A stretch of DNA of 64,000 nucleotides, from NCBI GenBank assembly GCA_030762895.1, contig CM061063.1, positions 76,877,836 to 76,941,835 of the forward strand. The letters run 5' to 3'. Positions 23,909 to 35,520 of the stretch are shown here, piece by piece. Position 1 is the first letter of the stretch; each line of letters begins with the position of its first letter. Under the pieces are notes generated by a model. That model searched no databases. It was not told the DNA's origin and worked only from the letters and a program-made list of their open reading frames with translations. Both the position numbers and the translations under genes were made by a program. This DNA comes from Sophora flavescens (Eukaryota; Streptophyta; Magnoliopsida; Fabales; Fabaceae).

Positions 23909-26086
23909 ATGGAACCCTCCTTTGAGGTATCTCAAAATGCTTCCTCTAAGGTTCAAATCCTAGAACACGAAATAAACCCTATCGGGGGCTCTCCCCATCC
24001 TTTTCCTCCTCCTTCAAAGGGTAATGGAGATAACCCCAGGGCTTCTTCTTCCTCCTCTTCTAATGAGAGTAGCTTTGCTACTCCTAAAGCCATTACTGTC
24101 CCTAAGCATCGCAAGCGTGCTTCTAGGATGCCTAGAGTTCCCTACCCTGAAATCACTATCTCTGGGTATTTCTGGGTTAAGCCAGATGTTGGAGCCTTTT
24201 TTTTTCCAATTTTAGGACCCATGAATCTCTCAGAGCTGTAAGTCCAAGGTTTCTACTTCTCGAGGGACTGTTCACAGCTTGCCTTGTTCAGAAACAACAT
24301 GTTTTTTTGCAAGCTCTTCCAGTTGAACCACATTTCACTTATGTCTATAAAACCTTATTTGAAAAAATTGGTGTCACCCTTCCCTTCACCCAATTTGAGT
24401 GTGATGTTTTGAAAATTATGAACGTTGCTCCTACTCAATTGCACCCCAATAGCTGGGCCTTCCTTAAGGCTTTCCATATTTTTTGTGGGCAAATAGGAAT
24501 GGCAGCTACCGCTCCCAAATTCCTTTATTTTTATAAAGTTAGGTTTGGGGACCGAGTTGGTTGGATCTCCCTTAGTGGAGTTGAGAAAAGAGGTATCATT
24601 GGCCTCCACAAGAGTTCCTATAAATTTTTCAAGTCGGACTTTTTCAAAGTCCAACCTACTGAGGGGAACGAGTCTATCTTTTTTGAGTCGGGTGGAATCC
24701 CCCACTTTCCTTTATATTGTCAACCCCATCCTTCCAAATTTTCCAGTTTCGACCTAGGTTCTATGACTGCCCAAGAACGGGCCAATGTCGAGGTTTTGAA
24801 ACTTTATCCTCGGTCGTTGCCTTGTGGAAGGCTTTTAAAACTCCCCACCTCTTCCACTCGGCAAGCCGACTTTGAATGTAAGTAGCTTTTCATTTAAAGG
24901 TATTTTAATTTACCTCTTAGAATTGTACTTATTATATTCTGACCGATCTCCTTCTTGCAGCGATAATGGGGAAATTCAACTACAAGGCTTTGCTAAAGAA
25001 GTCGACTCATCAAGATGCTGGAGCTTCAGTTCCGGCTTCTGGCACGAAGGGAAAGAAGAAGAAGATTGTTGAAACTTCCAACCCCGCCACTCGTCTCCCT
25101 AAGCAGGCTCGGGCCGACATTCAACTAGAGGTACCGAGGAGGAGTACCTCTCCTTTTCCGGTAACCCATGAGGACCCCAATGCTGAGAAGAGAGCTGAAA
25201 GAACACCTCATGTGACCGATCTGACAGCGGACACTAAGTGGTATAATGGCCCTGTAACCCAAGCATCAGCTCGCTCTGGAGCAATGATTTCAACCCCAGT
25301 CCACTCATTGATGGCCAAGTCCTCAAACCTTCCGATGCTCGGCTTTTGCTGGAGCAGGGGCCTGATGCGAGTATGGAAGCTGTTGCTGCTTATACCTTAC
25401 GGATCTCATCCATCACTCGCTTCTGGAGTCATGAACTGTCTGATAATGTGAATAAGATGGAGCCGATGAAGGCCGAAGCTGCTCGTGCTTAGCGGGTGCG
25501 GGATGAGCTAGCTCAAGCCGTAACCAAGTGTGAAGAACAGGCTCGGTTTATTGGGCAATTGAAAACGCAGAAGGCCGAGCTGGAGAAAGCCAACTCCTAC
25601 CTCTAAGCTGAGCTGGACAAAGAGAAGACTGAGAGGGTTAACTTTCAAAAGGCCGCCGAGGACTCTTAAGCCGAGAAGGAGGCCAACCTCAAGCTTCGAA
25701 AGTCCCTTGATGCCGAGAAGGAGGCCAACCTCAAACTTCAATCCGATCTGGATGAAGCCGAAGCTACCATTATGAAGGAGTACGTTAATGGGTTATTCCG
25801 AGCTGTGAAATAGCTTCAACACTTCAACCCTAACGCTGACTACTCCCGAGCTGACGTGGATAAGGACTTTAATAAAGATGGAGTCATGGTTCCTTTGTCT
25901 GAGCTCGATGATGAAGAAGTAGTCCGAGAAGAGGAGGAAGATGAGGAGCAAGCTGCCGAGGAGGGAGGAAACAGCGAAGGTAGAATGGTTCTACCTGATC
26001 CATCCTTGGTTGTTCCTCCACACAATGAAGATGTCCTCAATTCTACTCCTGCTGAAACTGTTGCTCATGGGGATGCCCATGAGTAA
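23909..26086 (+). pseudogene. Antisense gene of the Tat element: putative gypsy-type transposon protein (Transposase_28-like) with coiled coil
   Basis: Two exons on the strand opposite to the polyprotein. Exon 1 is 23909-24877, with donor GTAAGT. Exon 2 starts at 24961 after a TTGCAG acceptor; the join keeps the frame. Exon 1: Ser-rich start, then a globular domain with QLHPNSWAFLKAF and GWISLSG, the wording of the plant family called putative gypsy-type transposon (PF04195). Exon 2: basic linker (KGKKKK), then a Glu/Lys/Ala coiled coil (about 25460-25800) and an acidic tail ending at 26086. Damage: a frameshift in a nine-T run near 24200, another near 25280, and in-frame stops near 25490, 25605, 25667 and 25812. 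Biochemical function of the family is unknown to me. Confidence 0.75.
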
Positions 26087-26299
26087 TCTTAGAAAAATAT
26101 TTTCTTTTGTATCATTTATATTGTTCCTAGGGCAATGCCCTATTTTTTTTTGGAACTTTTTGTACTTTGAGCTTTGCCCTTTTTAAGCTATGATAATTAT
26201 GGGTTTGTGCTTCTGGAACGCGAGTTGTTTTATCTTTTGTTTTATCTTTAAAACTTAGAAAATTTTCTAAGTTTTTCTCTATTCATACCTCATCTTTTA

Positions 26300-26935
26300 T
26301 GGTTTATGTTCTAACTCGGCCAGCTTTTGGAGCTCGGATTTTTACCTATGGTCTTCAACCGTGTATTTGAATTTACACAGCTAATTTCATTAAGTTGTTA
26401 TCGGCTTGGACTCAGTTCTTTAACCCGTTTAAGTTTCTAACTTTTTCCTGAGTTGGTACTCGGCTTTTATGCTTGGCGTGTTAACTCGGCCTATTTAAGC
26501 TCGGCCCCTTTTTAATGAATATAACCTCCTTAAGTTTTTGAATACCGTAGGTTTTAAGTTAATTCTTTACCTCTTAGGCTCAGGCCTTTCGACCCTAATC
26601 TGGTTGATTTTAGCTCGGCTACCTCTTTTAGGTTTCTACTTTGCTTTTTTAGGTCTAGCATTTCGACTTTAACTCGGTCGAATTCAGCTCGGTTGACCTC
26701 TTTTAAGTTCGTGTTTACCTCTTTAGGTTTTTATTTACCTTTCTAGGTTTTTGTTTACCTTTTCAGGTTTAGCCATTCGATTTTAGCTCTTTTAGCCATT
26801 GGGGCTCATCATTTCGACTTTAGCTCGGCCCACCTTCTTAATTTTTACCTTTTTAGGTTCGGCATTTCGACTTCAACTTAGTCGATTTCAGCTCGGTCAA
26901 CCTTTTTAGGCTCGACATTTTTAGCATTGCCAGTA
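26300..26935. repeat. Irregular repeats of TTAGGTTT and CTCGGCC words
   Basis: Between the antisense gene and integrase, phrases such as TTTAGCTCGG, CATTTCGACTTTAACTCGG and TTTACCTTTTTAGGTTT recur many times at irregular spacing. The AGCTCGGCC word also occurs in the LTR. Non-coding; probably a shared 3' region of the two converging transcription units. Confidence 0.5.
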
Positions 26936-27111
26936 TAGTTCGCTCTAACAAATAAATTCTTAGCCATATAACAGTATTCCTGCCAAATAATGCAACTGAA
27001 ATAGACTTTATTTATTTATTTCCTCAGGTATGCCTCATTAAAACCTTCCTGGCCAAAACCTGGTGGGAAAAAGACCAGGGTAGGAAAAATATTACATCAC
27101 ATGCTTACATA

Positions 27112-27850
27112 ACTTTAACTAAAATAAAATTTAAGGTGGGAAGTATTCCATGTTCTTGGAACAGCCTTTCCTGACAATTCTTCTAGCCTATAAGCACCAT
27201 TTCCTAAACTCTCAACTACTCGGAATTGGCCATACCAGTTTGCTGCGAGCTTACCCTCGTTGGAGTCTTTTCTTGCATCGTTTTGCAATCTCAGCACTAA
27301 GTCACCTTGCATAAACTCCCTTGACCGCAATCTTGAGTTGTGCTTCTGAGTTGCTTTCTGTTTGCATAGTTCCTCCCTGATTTTTGCTTCATCTCGGACT
27401 TCTTCTACCATGTCAAGCTCAACTCGGATTTCTTATTCATTCTTGCTTTGGTCATGATGTTGCCTTCTAAAAGAGAGTTCACCGAGCTCAACCGAAATCA
27501 TTGCATCAGTTCCATAGGTTAGCTTGAAGGGTGTTTCTCCAGTCAATAACTGTGGTGAGCAGTGATAAGCCCAGATGATGCTCGGTAATTCTTCAACCCA
27601 TGCCCCTGTTGATCTACCTAACATTTTCTTAAGCTCGTTCAAAATGACTTTGTTGGCAGCCTCTGCTTGGCTGTTTGTTTGTGGATGCTCAACCGAGGTC
27701 ATCTTATGTTTGATTCCGAGGTTGGAGTAGAACTCTTTAAGCCCTTTATCAGTGAACTGCTTTCCATTACCTGTGACAATCGCATAGGGTAGGCCATGTC
27801 TGCATATGATGCTTTTCCATACAAAATTCTGAACCTTTTTAGCTGTTATG
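27112..27850 (-). pseudogene. Integrase core end and C-terminal domain of the Tat element
   Basis: Minus-strand frames at 27433-27840 and 27115-27411. Upstream part reads TGNGKQFTDKGLKEF, then SVEHPQTNSQAEAANK with the catalytic Glu, then the TGETPFKLTYGTDA segment. The second frame is the integrase C-terminal domain (GDLVLRLQNDAR, GAYRLEELSGK, TWNTSHLKFYF). A stop near 27433 separates them. The upstream integrase half continues at 35521 beyond the nested insertion. Confidence 0.85.
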
Positions 27851-28153
27851 GTAGCTGATAATCCACTGGCTTATCATGTTTTATCTATTAATTTAGAGAG
27901 GATTTAATCAATTAAGTTGAGTTGAATGCTTGATTTAACCCAAATTAAACTTTGTTTTCCTATTTTGGTTATTTTAGAGTTAGTGTTTGAATTTAATTAA
28001 GTTTAATTAATTTTTAATTAATTTTTTGATATTATTTTTATTTGATTTTTAAGAAGATATGAAAGAAAGAGAAGAAATCAAAGTAAAACTAAAGGAGAGC
28101 AAATTGACGCCAACCTGATATAATGAGTGTACAAGGATCCATCTATTAAATTC

Positions 28154-28321
28154 GGATCCCGCTTCCCTCCATCAAATTTGCCTCCATCAAGTAGCCTCCA
28201 GCCAAATCTGGACCGCAGATTTGATCCAACGGCCAGAATAAATCATAATAAAATATTATTATGTTTTATTAAAAAAATAATCTTTAAACCCACAAACGAC
28301 CAGCGCATAGGACCAGCGCCC
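28154..28321 (+). repeat. Left terminal inverted repeat of the MULE
   Basis: 168 bases, pairs with 34202-34369 throughout; ends in the first CCAGCGCCC. Confidence 0.92.
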
Positions 28322-28923
28322 AGCGCTGGAAACTGGCGGCCAGCGCTGGCAGACTCCCACAAACTGGCGCCCAGAGCTGGAACTCCCACAAAATCCCTAA
28401 TCCCTTTTCTGTTAACCTAGACTAATCCCTTTTTCTCTTAACCCAGAAACCCACGGATCCTGCCCCTTCTTCCCTTCACACCAGCCCGCCGCCCGCCCCC
28501 AGTCGGCGACTAAGCTCGCCGGCGGTCCTCCACCCGTCTTGCACCGCGTTTCCTCCCCACCTCCGCACCTTGGTCCCCTTATCCGCCATGAACAAGAAAG
28601 CCTGCTGTAGCTGTTCCCCTCCGGCCACCGCCGCTCCTCGCCGGGCTTTGGTTTTCGGCCACCGTCTCCTCCACTACCTGCAAACTTGTATGTGATAAAA
28701 AAAATCCCCGCTGTTTGAATGTATCTGCTCTATCACGAGTATTTGCTCTGTCCAATGTATGTTTTTTTCTTGTAGCTCTGTCATATCTGCTTGCATGTAT
28801 CTGTATGTATGTTTTTGCTCTGTCCAATGTTTGTTTTTGCTTGTAATTGCTCTGTCCATTCATACTTTCTTTCTGTTTTGTAATTGCTTGTGGTTGTCCT
28901 TTATTAGGATTGGAAGCAAGAAG

Positions 28924-30232
28924 ATGCAGGAAGATTGGAAGCCAAAGGTGGGCATGACTTTTGATGATTATGATGATGCTTGGAGGTTCTGGGTTGATTA
29001 TAGCGGAAGAGTTGGATTTGGAGCGAGGAAAGAATATAGGCACTTGAGAAAAGATGGTTCAACTTCTTCTTGCAGGCTTGTTTGTTGTAAAGAAGGCTTG
29101 CGAAAGGCAGACAAGCAGGATTTTAAGTATGTCAATTCAAAACCGGAGACGAGAACTGATTGTCAAGCAAGGCTAGGACTTAAGGGTAAGAAGGGAGGAA
29201 AATTGACGGTGCATGAATTTGTGGAGGAACATAACCATGTTTTACAACTACCAGAAACAACTCATATGTTGTCATCTCATAGAAAACTTTCAAAAGTTCA
29301 ATGTCATCAAATTGATCTAGGCGATGATCTTTGGAGTACAACAAAAGAAGTTATTTGACTTGATGAGTAGAGAAGTGGGAGGTAGAACAAATTTGGGATA
29401 TACTCGTGAAGATCAAAAGAATTATCTTTGCAAAAGAAGCAGAAGAGTTTGGTAAATGGGGAAGCCAGGTTATTCTGTTGCAATACTTTCGAGAGAAAGT
29501 TGGTTGAAAATCCAACTTTCTATCATGCCTATCAAATAGATGTAGAAGATCAAATCACCAATGTATTCAGGGGCGGATGCAATGATGCTCATTGACTACG
29601 GATATTTTGGTGATGTGGTCTCTCTTGATTCAACATATTGCACAAATAGTTCGCATAGGCCGCTAGCAGTGTTCTCGGGATTTAACCATCATCGAAAGGC
29701 AGTGATCTTTGGGGCTGCATTATTGTATGACGAAACAATAGAGTCATACAAGTGGCTTTTTGAAACATTTCTAGAGGCACATAAACAAAAAATGCCTCTT
29801 ACGGTTTTTACTGATCAAGACCAAGTGATGGCAAGAGGACTAGCTGAAGTTATGCCTAAAGCATACCATGGCCTTTGTACCTGGCATTTGATGCAAAATG
29901 GCATCAAACACTTGGGTAACTTAATGAAAGGGGACTCTCATTTTCTCACTGACTTTAAGAAGTGTATGTATGGTTGTGATGTTGAAGAGCAATTTGAAGA
30001 AGGTTGGAGAATCCTCCTTGAAAAGTATGATGTTAAGGAAAACTCTTGGTTGCAGAGAGTATACACTCTGAAGGAAAAATGGGCACGTTGTTACATGAAG
30101 AAGGCATTCACATTAGGAATGCGAAGCACCCAACTTAGTGAAAGTGTGAATGCAGATATTAAAAGTTTTATAAAAGTTGACTTGGATGTTGTCAAGTTTT
30201 TTAAGCGTTTTGAAGACGTGGTAGAAGAAAAG
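28924..30232 (+). pseudogene. Truncated MULE transposase copy
   Basis: Collinear with 31004-32308 of the intact gene and nearly the same in sequence, but cut exactly at GAAGAAAAG, where the next terminal repeat begins. Single-base and short indels at about 29318, 29438, 29465-29515 and 29570 break the frame; elsewhere the copy differs mainly by scattered substitutions. It keeps the FAR1-like DNA-binding part and most of the DDE core and lacks the SWIM finger. Non-functional. Confidence 0.9.
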
Positions 30233-30400
30233 GGATCCCGCTTCCCTCCATCAAATTTGCCTCCATCAAGTAGCCTCCAGCCAAATCTGGACCGCAGATT
30301 TGATCCAAAGGCCAGAATAAATCATAATAAAATATTATTATGTTTTATTAAAAAAATAATTTTTAAACCCACAAACGACCAGCGCATAGGACCAGCGCCC
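30233..30400 (+). repeat. Internal third terminal repeat of the MULE
   Basis: Same sequence and orientation as 28154-28321 with a few substitutions. Its first base follows directly on the truncated transposase with no target duplication at the junction. Confidence 0.92.
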
Positions 30401-30767
30401 AGCGCTGGAAACTGGCGCCCAGCGCTGGCAGACTCCCACAAACTGGCGCCCAGCGCTGGAACTCCCACAAAATCCCTAATCCCTTTTCTGTTAACCTAGA
30501 CTAATCCCTTTTTCTCTTAACCCAGAAACCCACGGATCCTGCCCCTTCTTCCCTTCACACCAGCCCGCCGCCCCCTGCCCACCGTCGGCGACCAAGCTTC
30601 GCCGGCGGTCCTCCACCCGTCTTGCACCGCGTTTCCTCCCCACCTCCGCACCTTGGTCCCCTTATCCGCCCGCGAACAGCAGCTGCTGTAGCTGTTCCCT
30701 CCGGTCACCGCCTGCTCCTCGCCGCTGCTGGTTTCCGGCCACCGTCTCCTCCACTACCTGCAAACTT

Positions 30768-30987
30768 GTATGTGATAAAAAAAATCCCCGCTGTTTGAAT
30801 GTATCTGCTCTATCACGAGTATTTGCTCTGTCCAATGTATGTTTTTTTCTTGTAGCTCTGTCATATCTGCTTGCATGTATCTGTATGTATGTTTTTGCTC
30901 TGTCCAATGTATGTTTTTGCTTGTAATTGCTCTGTCCATTCATACTTTCTTTCTGTTTTGTAATTGCTTGTGGTTGTCCTTTATTAG
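30768..30987 (+). other. 5' leader intron of the MULE transposase gene
   Basis: GTATGT donor after CTACCTGCAAACTT and a TTTATTAG acceptor 16 bases before the ATG at 31004. The truncated copy has the same intron. The GC-rich leader upstream (about 30530-30767) is probably transcribed. Confidence 0.55.
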
Positions 30988-31003
30988 GATTGGAAGCAAG
31001 AAG

Positions 31004-33432
31004 ATGCAGGAAGATTGGAAGCCAAAGGTGGGCATGACTTTTGATGATTATGATGATGCTTGGAGGTTCTGGGTTGATTATAGCGGAAGAGTTGGATTTG
31101 GAGCGAGGAAAGAATATAGGCACTTGAGAAAAGATGGTTCAACTTCTTCTTGCAGGCTTGTTTGTTGTAAAGAAGGCTTGCGAAAGGCAGACAAGCGGGA
31201 TTTTAAGTATGTCAATTCAAAACCGGAGACGAGAACTGATTGTCAAGCAAGGCTAGGACTTAAGGGTAAGAAGGGAGGAAAATTGACGGTGCATGAATTT
31301 GTGGAGGAACATAACCATGTTTTACAACTACCAGAAACAACTCATATGTTGTCATCTCAAAGAAAACTTTCAAAAGTTCAATGTCATCAAATTGATCTAG
31401 CTGATGATGCTGGAGTACAACAAAAGAAGTTATTTGACTTGATGAGTAGAGAAGTGGGAGGTAGAACAAATTTGGGATATACTCGTGAAGATCAAAAGAA
31501 TTATCTTTGCAAAAGAAGACAGAAGAGTTTGGTAAATGGGGAAGCCGGTTATCTGTTGCAATACTTTCAGAGAAAGTTGGTTGAAAATCCAACTTTCTAT
31601 CATGCCTATCAAATAGATGTAGAAGATCAAATCACCAATGTATTCTGGGCAGATGCAATGATGCTCATTGACTACGGATATTTTGGTGATGTGGTCTCTC
31701 TTGATTCAACATATTGCACAAATAGTTCGCATAGGCCGCTAGCCGTGTTCTCGGGATTTAACCATCATCGAAAGGTAGTGATCTTTGGGGCTGCATTATT
31801 GTATGACGAAACAATAGAGTCATACAAGTGGCTTTTTGAAACATTTCTAGAGGCACATAAACAAAAAATGCCTCTTACGGTTTTTACTGATCAAGACCAA
31901 GCGATGGCAAGAGGACTAGCTGAAGTTATGCCTAAAGCATACCATGGCCTTTGTACCTGGCATTTGATGCAAAATGGCATCAAACACTTGGGTAACTTAA
32001 TGAAAGGGGACTCTCATTTTCTCACTGACTTTAAGAAGTGTATGTATGGTTGTGATGTTGAAGAGCAATTTGAAGAAGGTTGGAGAATCCTCCTTGAAAA
32101 GTATGATGTTAAGGAAAACTCTTGGTTGCAGAGAGTATACACTCTGAAGGAAAAATGGGCACGTTGTTACATGAAGAAGGCATTCACATTAGGAATGCGA
32201 AGCACCCAACTTAGTGAAAGTGTGAATGCAGATATTAAAAGTTTTATAAAAGTTGACTTGGATGTTGTCAAGTTTTTTAAGCGTTTTGAAGACGTGGTAG
32301 AAGAAAAGCGATATGTTGAGTTGAAGTGTGAATATGAAGCATGCCAAAAAATTCCAAGACTCAAGAACCCATATTCTGATATCTTGCAACAAGTGTCGCA
32401 ACTTTATACTCCCACTATTTTTGATTTATTCCAACAAGAGTACAGCTTATTTGAAGCATGTTCTGTGAAGAGTATGAACAATGTGGCATCAACACTTGAT
32501 TTTGTTATTGCCATGGCAAGGGATTTGGGAGAGTGGCGGGTTTCTTTTGATTTAGATAAGAAGTCAATTTGTTGCTCTTGTCGTAAGTTTGAGAGTTATG
32601 GCATACTTTGTTGTCATTGTGTAAGAGTCTTTATTCATATGGATGTCAAATCAGTGCCCGAACAATATATCTTGAAGAGGTGGACAAAGTTGGCAAGAAG
32701 TGGTGCTTTACCTAATGTTGGTGTATCTCATGGAGTTGAAGATATTGATTTGTCCCCAACGCAACGCTATAAGGAGCTTTGTCCCCGCTTTATAAGGATA
32801 GTCACAGAAGCGTGTAGAAGTCAAGAAACATTCATGTTCCTTAGCAAAGTTGCCGATGGATTGGATAGGCAAATGTTAGAGTTTCAAAATAAAAGTGTAA
32901 GTAGTGCTGAAGTGAATGAGTGCCTTAAAGAGATTGCAAGCATCAATGATGGTTCAACACAAGTTAAAGGTTTCAAGAAAAAGGAAGGCAAAAAGGGTTC
33001 AAAACGTCACAAAGGTTGGGTAGAGTGCAAACTTGCCAAAAGAAAGAAAAATGATGGCTCAAGTACTTCACAAAGTCAAGAACCCACTATGGTGGCTCAA
33101 CCAAGTCAAGGACATACTATGGCGGCTCAAGTGCTTCAACCAAACCCACCATGGCTCAATGACATTTTGAATCAACCACCCATGGTAAGCTTATAGCATC
33201 TTTAAGTATGTTAACGAATTGAAATTAGATTAGTAATTAAATGGTTTTCTTTTTTGTGTAGGAGACCAATGACACTTTACGCCAATTTGGCGTCACTAGT
33301 TTTACTAGTTTATTGATGGTAAGTTTCATATCATACCAATTCATTTCATATCTATTTTTGAAAAATTAACTTATGTATTTGAAACTATAGGAGGAACATG
33401 ACGAGGATGAGACAACATTGACCAACCCATGA
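31004..33432 (+). CDS. MULE transposase (FAR1/MURA family), apparently intact
   Basis: Three exons: 31004-33184, 33262-33318, 33391-33432, with GT/AG borders and phase 0, giving 759 residues. I place the start at ATG 31004 because the open sequence before it contains a leader intron. Order: FAR1-type WRKY-GCM1 zinc domain (about 5-100), MULE transposase core with SLDSTY (about 232) and TDQDQAM (about 295) acidic residues and CTWHLMQNG, then a SWIM finger (CCSCRKFESYGILCCHC, about 523-539), a basic KKEGKKGSKRHKG stretch and a Gln/Ser-rich tail. It would cut and paste the element at the GGATCCC termini. The same family gave rise to the FAR1/FHY3 regulators, but the flanking inverted repeats make this a transposon gene. 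Confidence 0.93.
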
Positions 33433-34201
33433 AGTCTTGAAGTAAATGTAGGACTGCAATACTTTTTTTTTGGGTTAATAGCTCCAGTCCTTGTTTTAGT
33501 AGCACTGGACATGTTTTTGGCTATAGGAAATTTTTGGGGTATATGATGTAAAGTGGTGGATTGGCATTTTGACTAGTTTATTGGACATGTATAGGTTTAG
33601 CATATATATTGGGGTACACATGTGATTTTGCTTCAAATTACATACAAGAAATATTCACAAGGCAGAATTCAAGTATCATTTTATTGCTTGAAAATTCTTG
33701 TTACATATGTCTGATACAAAACTTTTACAAAACTGTTACACATGACAGCAGATACATAAGTTCAATTCCACTGTCCTCCACATTTGACAGTAGCATATGA
33801 TAGCATATACATAAGTCCCTTTGGATCTTCACACTTGCCCTCTCTGTTGATACATAAGTCCCTTTTTGTTCTTCTCACTTGGTTCTTTACAATTGCTTTC
33901 AAAGGTTGCAGCATCCTGATCAATTGGTTCTTCACAATTGTTCTACTTCATGATCAATCCAACAACAACTTATTTCATGACAGCATATTATCATTATTCA
34001 GAAAAATCCAACAAATATGAACATATACCCAATACTTGAAATATCAACAAAAATTTGCAAAAGAAGATTCCAAAGAAAAAGTGCTTGAAATAGGGAGTTC
34101 AGCTACTGGCGCCGGGTTTGTGAGTTCACATTGGCGCCATTTCAGTGGGCTGGCGCTGGTCTCTGTCGTCAATGGCGCTGGCCAGCTTGATTTCAGTAGG
34201 C
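33433..34201 (+). other. 3' non-coding part of the MULE with subterminal GGCGC repeats
   Basis: AT-rich trailer, then 34100-34201 with six GGCGC/GCGCTGG words leading into the right terminal repeat. These mirror the CAGCGC words after the left repeat (28322-28380) and are candidate transposase-binding sites. Confidence 0.55.
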
Positions 34202-34369
34202 GGGCGCTGGTCCTATGCGCTGGTCGTTTGTGGGTTTAAAGATTATTTTTTTAATAAAACATAATAATATTTTATTATGATTTATTCTGGCCGTTGGATC
34301 AAATCTGCGGTCCAGATTTGGCTGGAGGCTACTTGATGGAGGCAAATTTGATGGAGGGAAGCGGGATCC
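34202..34369 (-). repeat. Right terminal inverted repeat of the MULE
   Basis: Inverted partner of 28154-28321, followed by ATTAAATTC. Confidence 0.92.
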
Positions 34370-35520
34370 ATTAAATTCCTAACTGATTTGGGATTTGGCA
34401 ATTAAAATAAATAAATCATGCGGGACCCATCAATTGGGATTCAATTTATAATGAGAAGATGGCTTTTGATTGAAAATCAATATGCATTGCACGTGAAGCT
34501 ACAAGACTTATTTTAAGGGAACGGAATTATAAATATTTAAAAGGTCCTGCACTATAAAAGGAGGTAGTGTCGCACAATAAAAGGGGGAGTAACAGTAGCG
34601 ATACATAGCGTCAGAGATGGAGCGTCGCATGGAGTCAGTACCACGTAGTCCCAGTGGGGCACGAAGGCAGTAGCAACACAGAGCTGTCCGAGATATAATT
34701 TTAATGGAGTTTCATTCTTCTGTGTCTTTTTCTTTCTTTTAGTATGAGTAGCTAAGCCCTTTTTTTAGGGTGACAATATAACCGCATTATGACGGTTTGA
34801 TGATTTTATTTCAGTTTTCTTAATTTCTTTTTTTCTTATTTTGTGTTTTATTTTCTGTTCTTAATGCTTTTAATTGCTTGATCACCAATTAGATGATAGG
34901 TTAATCATAATGAAACCGGGAGGAGATTTATGTGTCCAGGGTATTGAGATAAAACCATAGGATTAATACGGATAGAGATATATCGTAGGAATCATGTGCA
35001 ACCTTCATAGAGAGTCATTGATCTTAATGAATTTCTTAGTAGTTGATCATCATAGAGATATAGCTGGTTAATTATTAAGGAGTGTTTTCTAGAGCACTGG
35101 AGAGAGACTTTGGGATAGTTTAAGATTCTTGGTTGACATTAAATGTTAATTAGAGATTAGGAAGAATTGATATAATTGAACCAAACTAAGTGGGATGAGG
35201 ATTCCTTGTCAATGAGGAATGCGAATTCATAGCGTTGGTGAAATTGGATCCCTAGAACTTTATTTATTTAATTGATCTTTGTTTAATTTTGCTTTATTTT
35301 AATTAATTAATTCAAAAATCCAAAAATATCCATTTTAGTTTCTTTTCATAATTTTTATCATAAACAAATCCTCAATTTATTTTGGTCTAAATAGTTGTTA
35401 AATTTGTGAAGTGGTACTTGGTCACCTAATCCCCGAATTCGACCTCGGTATACTTACCGTGTTTTATTACTTGCTTCGATTCGGTACACTTTCCAGAGCC
35501 CATCAGTAGCTAATGGTTCA

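Larger units (their letters stand above)
28154..34369 (+). mobile_element. Mutator-like element (MULE) with three terminal repeats
   Basis: 168-bp terminal inverted repeats at 28154-28321 and 34202-34369, starting GGATCCCGCTTCCCTCC, appear identical by eye. They are flanked by the 9-bp duplication ATTAAATTC (28145-28153 and 34370-34378), diagnostic for the Mutator superfamily. A third copy of the left repeat starts at 30233 in the same direction. Thus a truncated unit (28154-30232) precedes a complete unit (30233-34369). Subterminal regions are dense in CAGCGC/GCGCTGG words. Confidence 0.95.
27856..35515 (+). mobile_element. Solo LTR (about 1.4 kb), split by a MULE
   Basis: TGATAATCC... at 27856 and ...GAGCCCATCA at 35515 are flanked by GTAGC on both sides (27851-27855 and 35516-35520). 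That repeat is in the integrase sequence of the Tat element, and the integrase reading resumes on the other side. Removing the MULE leaves about 290 bases on the left and 1137 on the right, close to the length of other Athila-like LTRs here. The TACTTACCGTGTTTTATTACTTG wording near its end recalls the other Athila-like LTRs. No internal region, primer site or polypurine tract, so it is a recombination product. Confidence 0.85.

Noticed and set aside
30839..31003. Upstream extension of the transposase to ATG 30839
   Set aside because: Hydrophobic, Cys-rich translation of a T-rich intron with donor and acceptor; the FAR1 domain starts right after ATG 31004.
28579..31123. Minus-strand frames of about 150 codons in both MULE units
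   Set aside because: They lie opposite the leader and start of the transposase gene and repeat because the two MULE units repeat.
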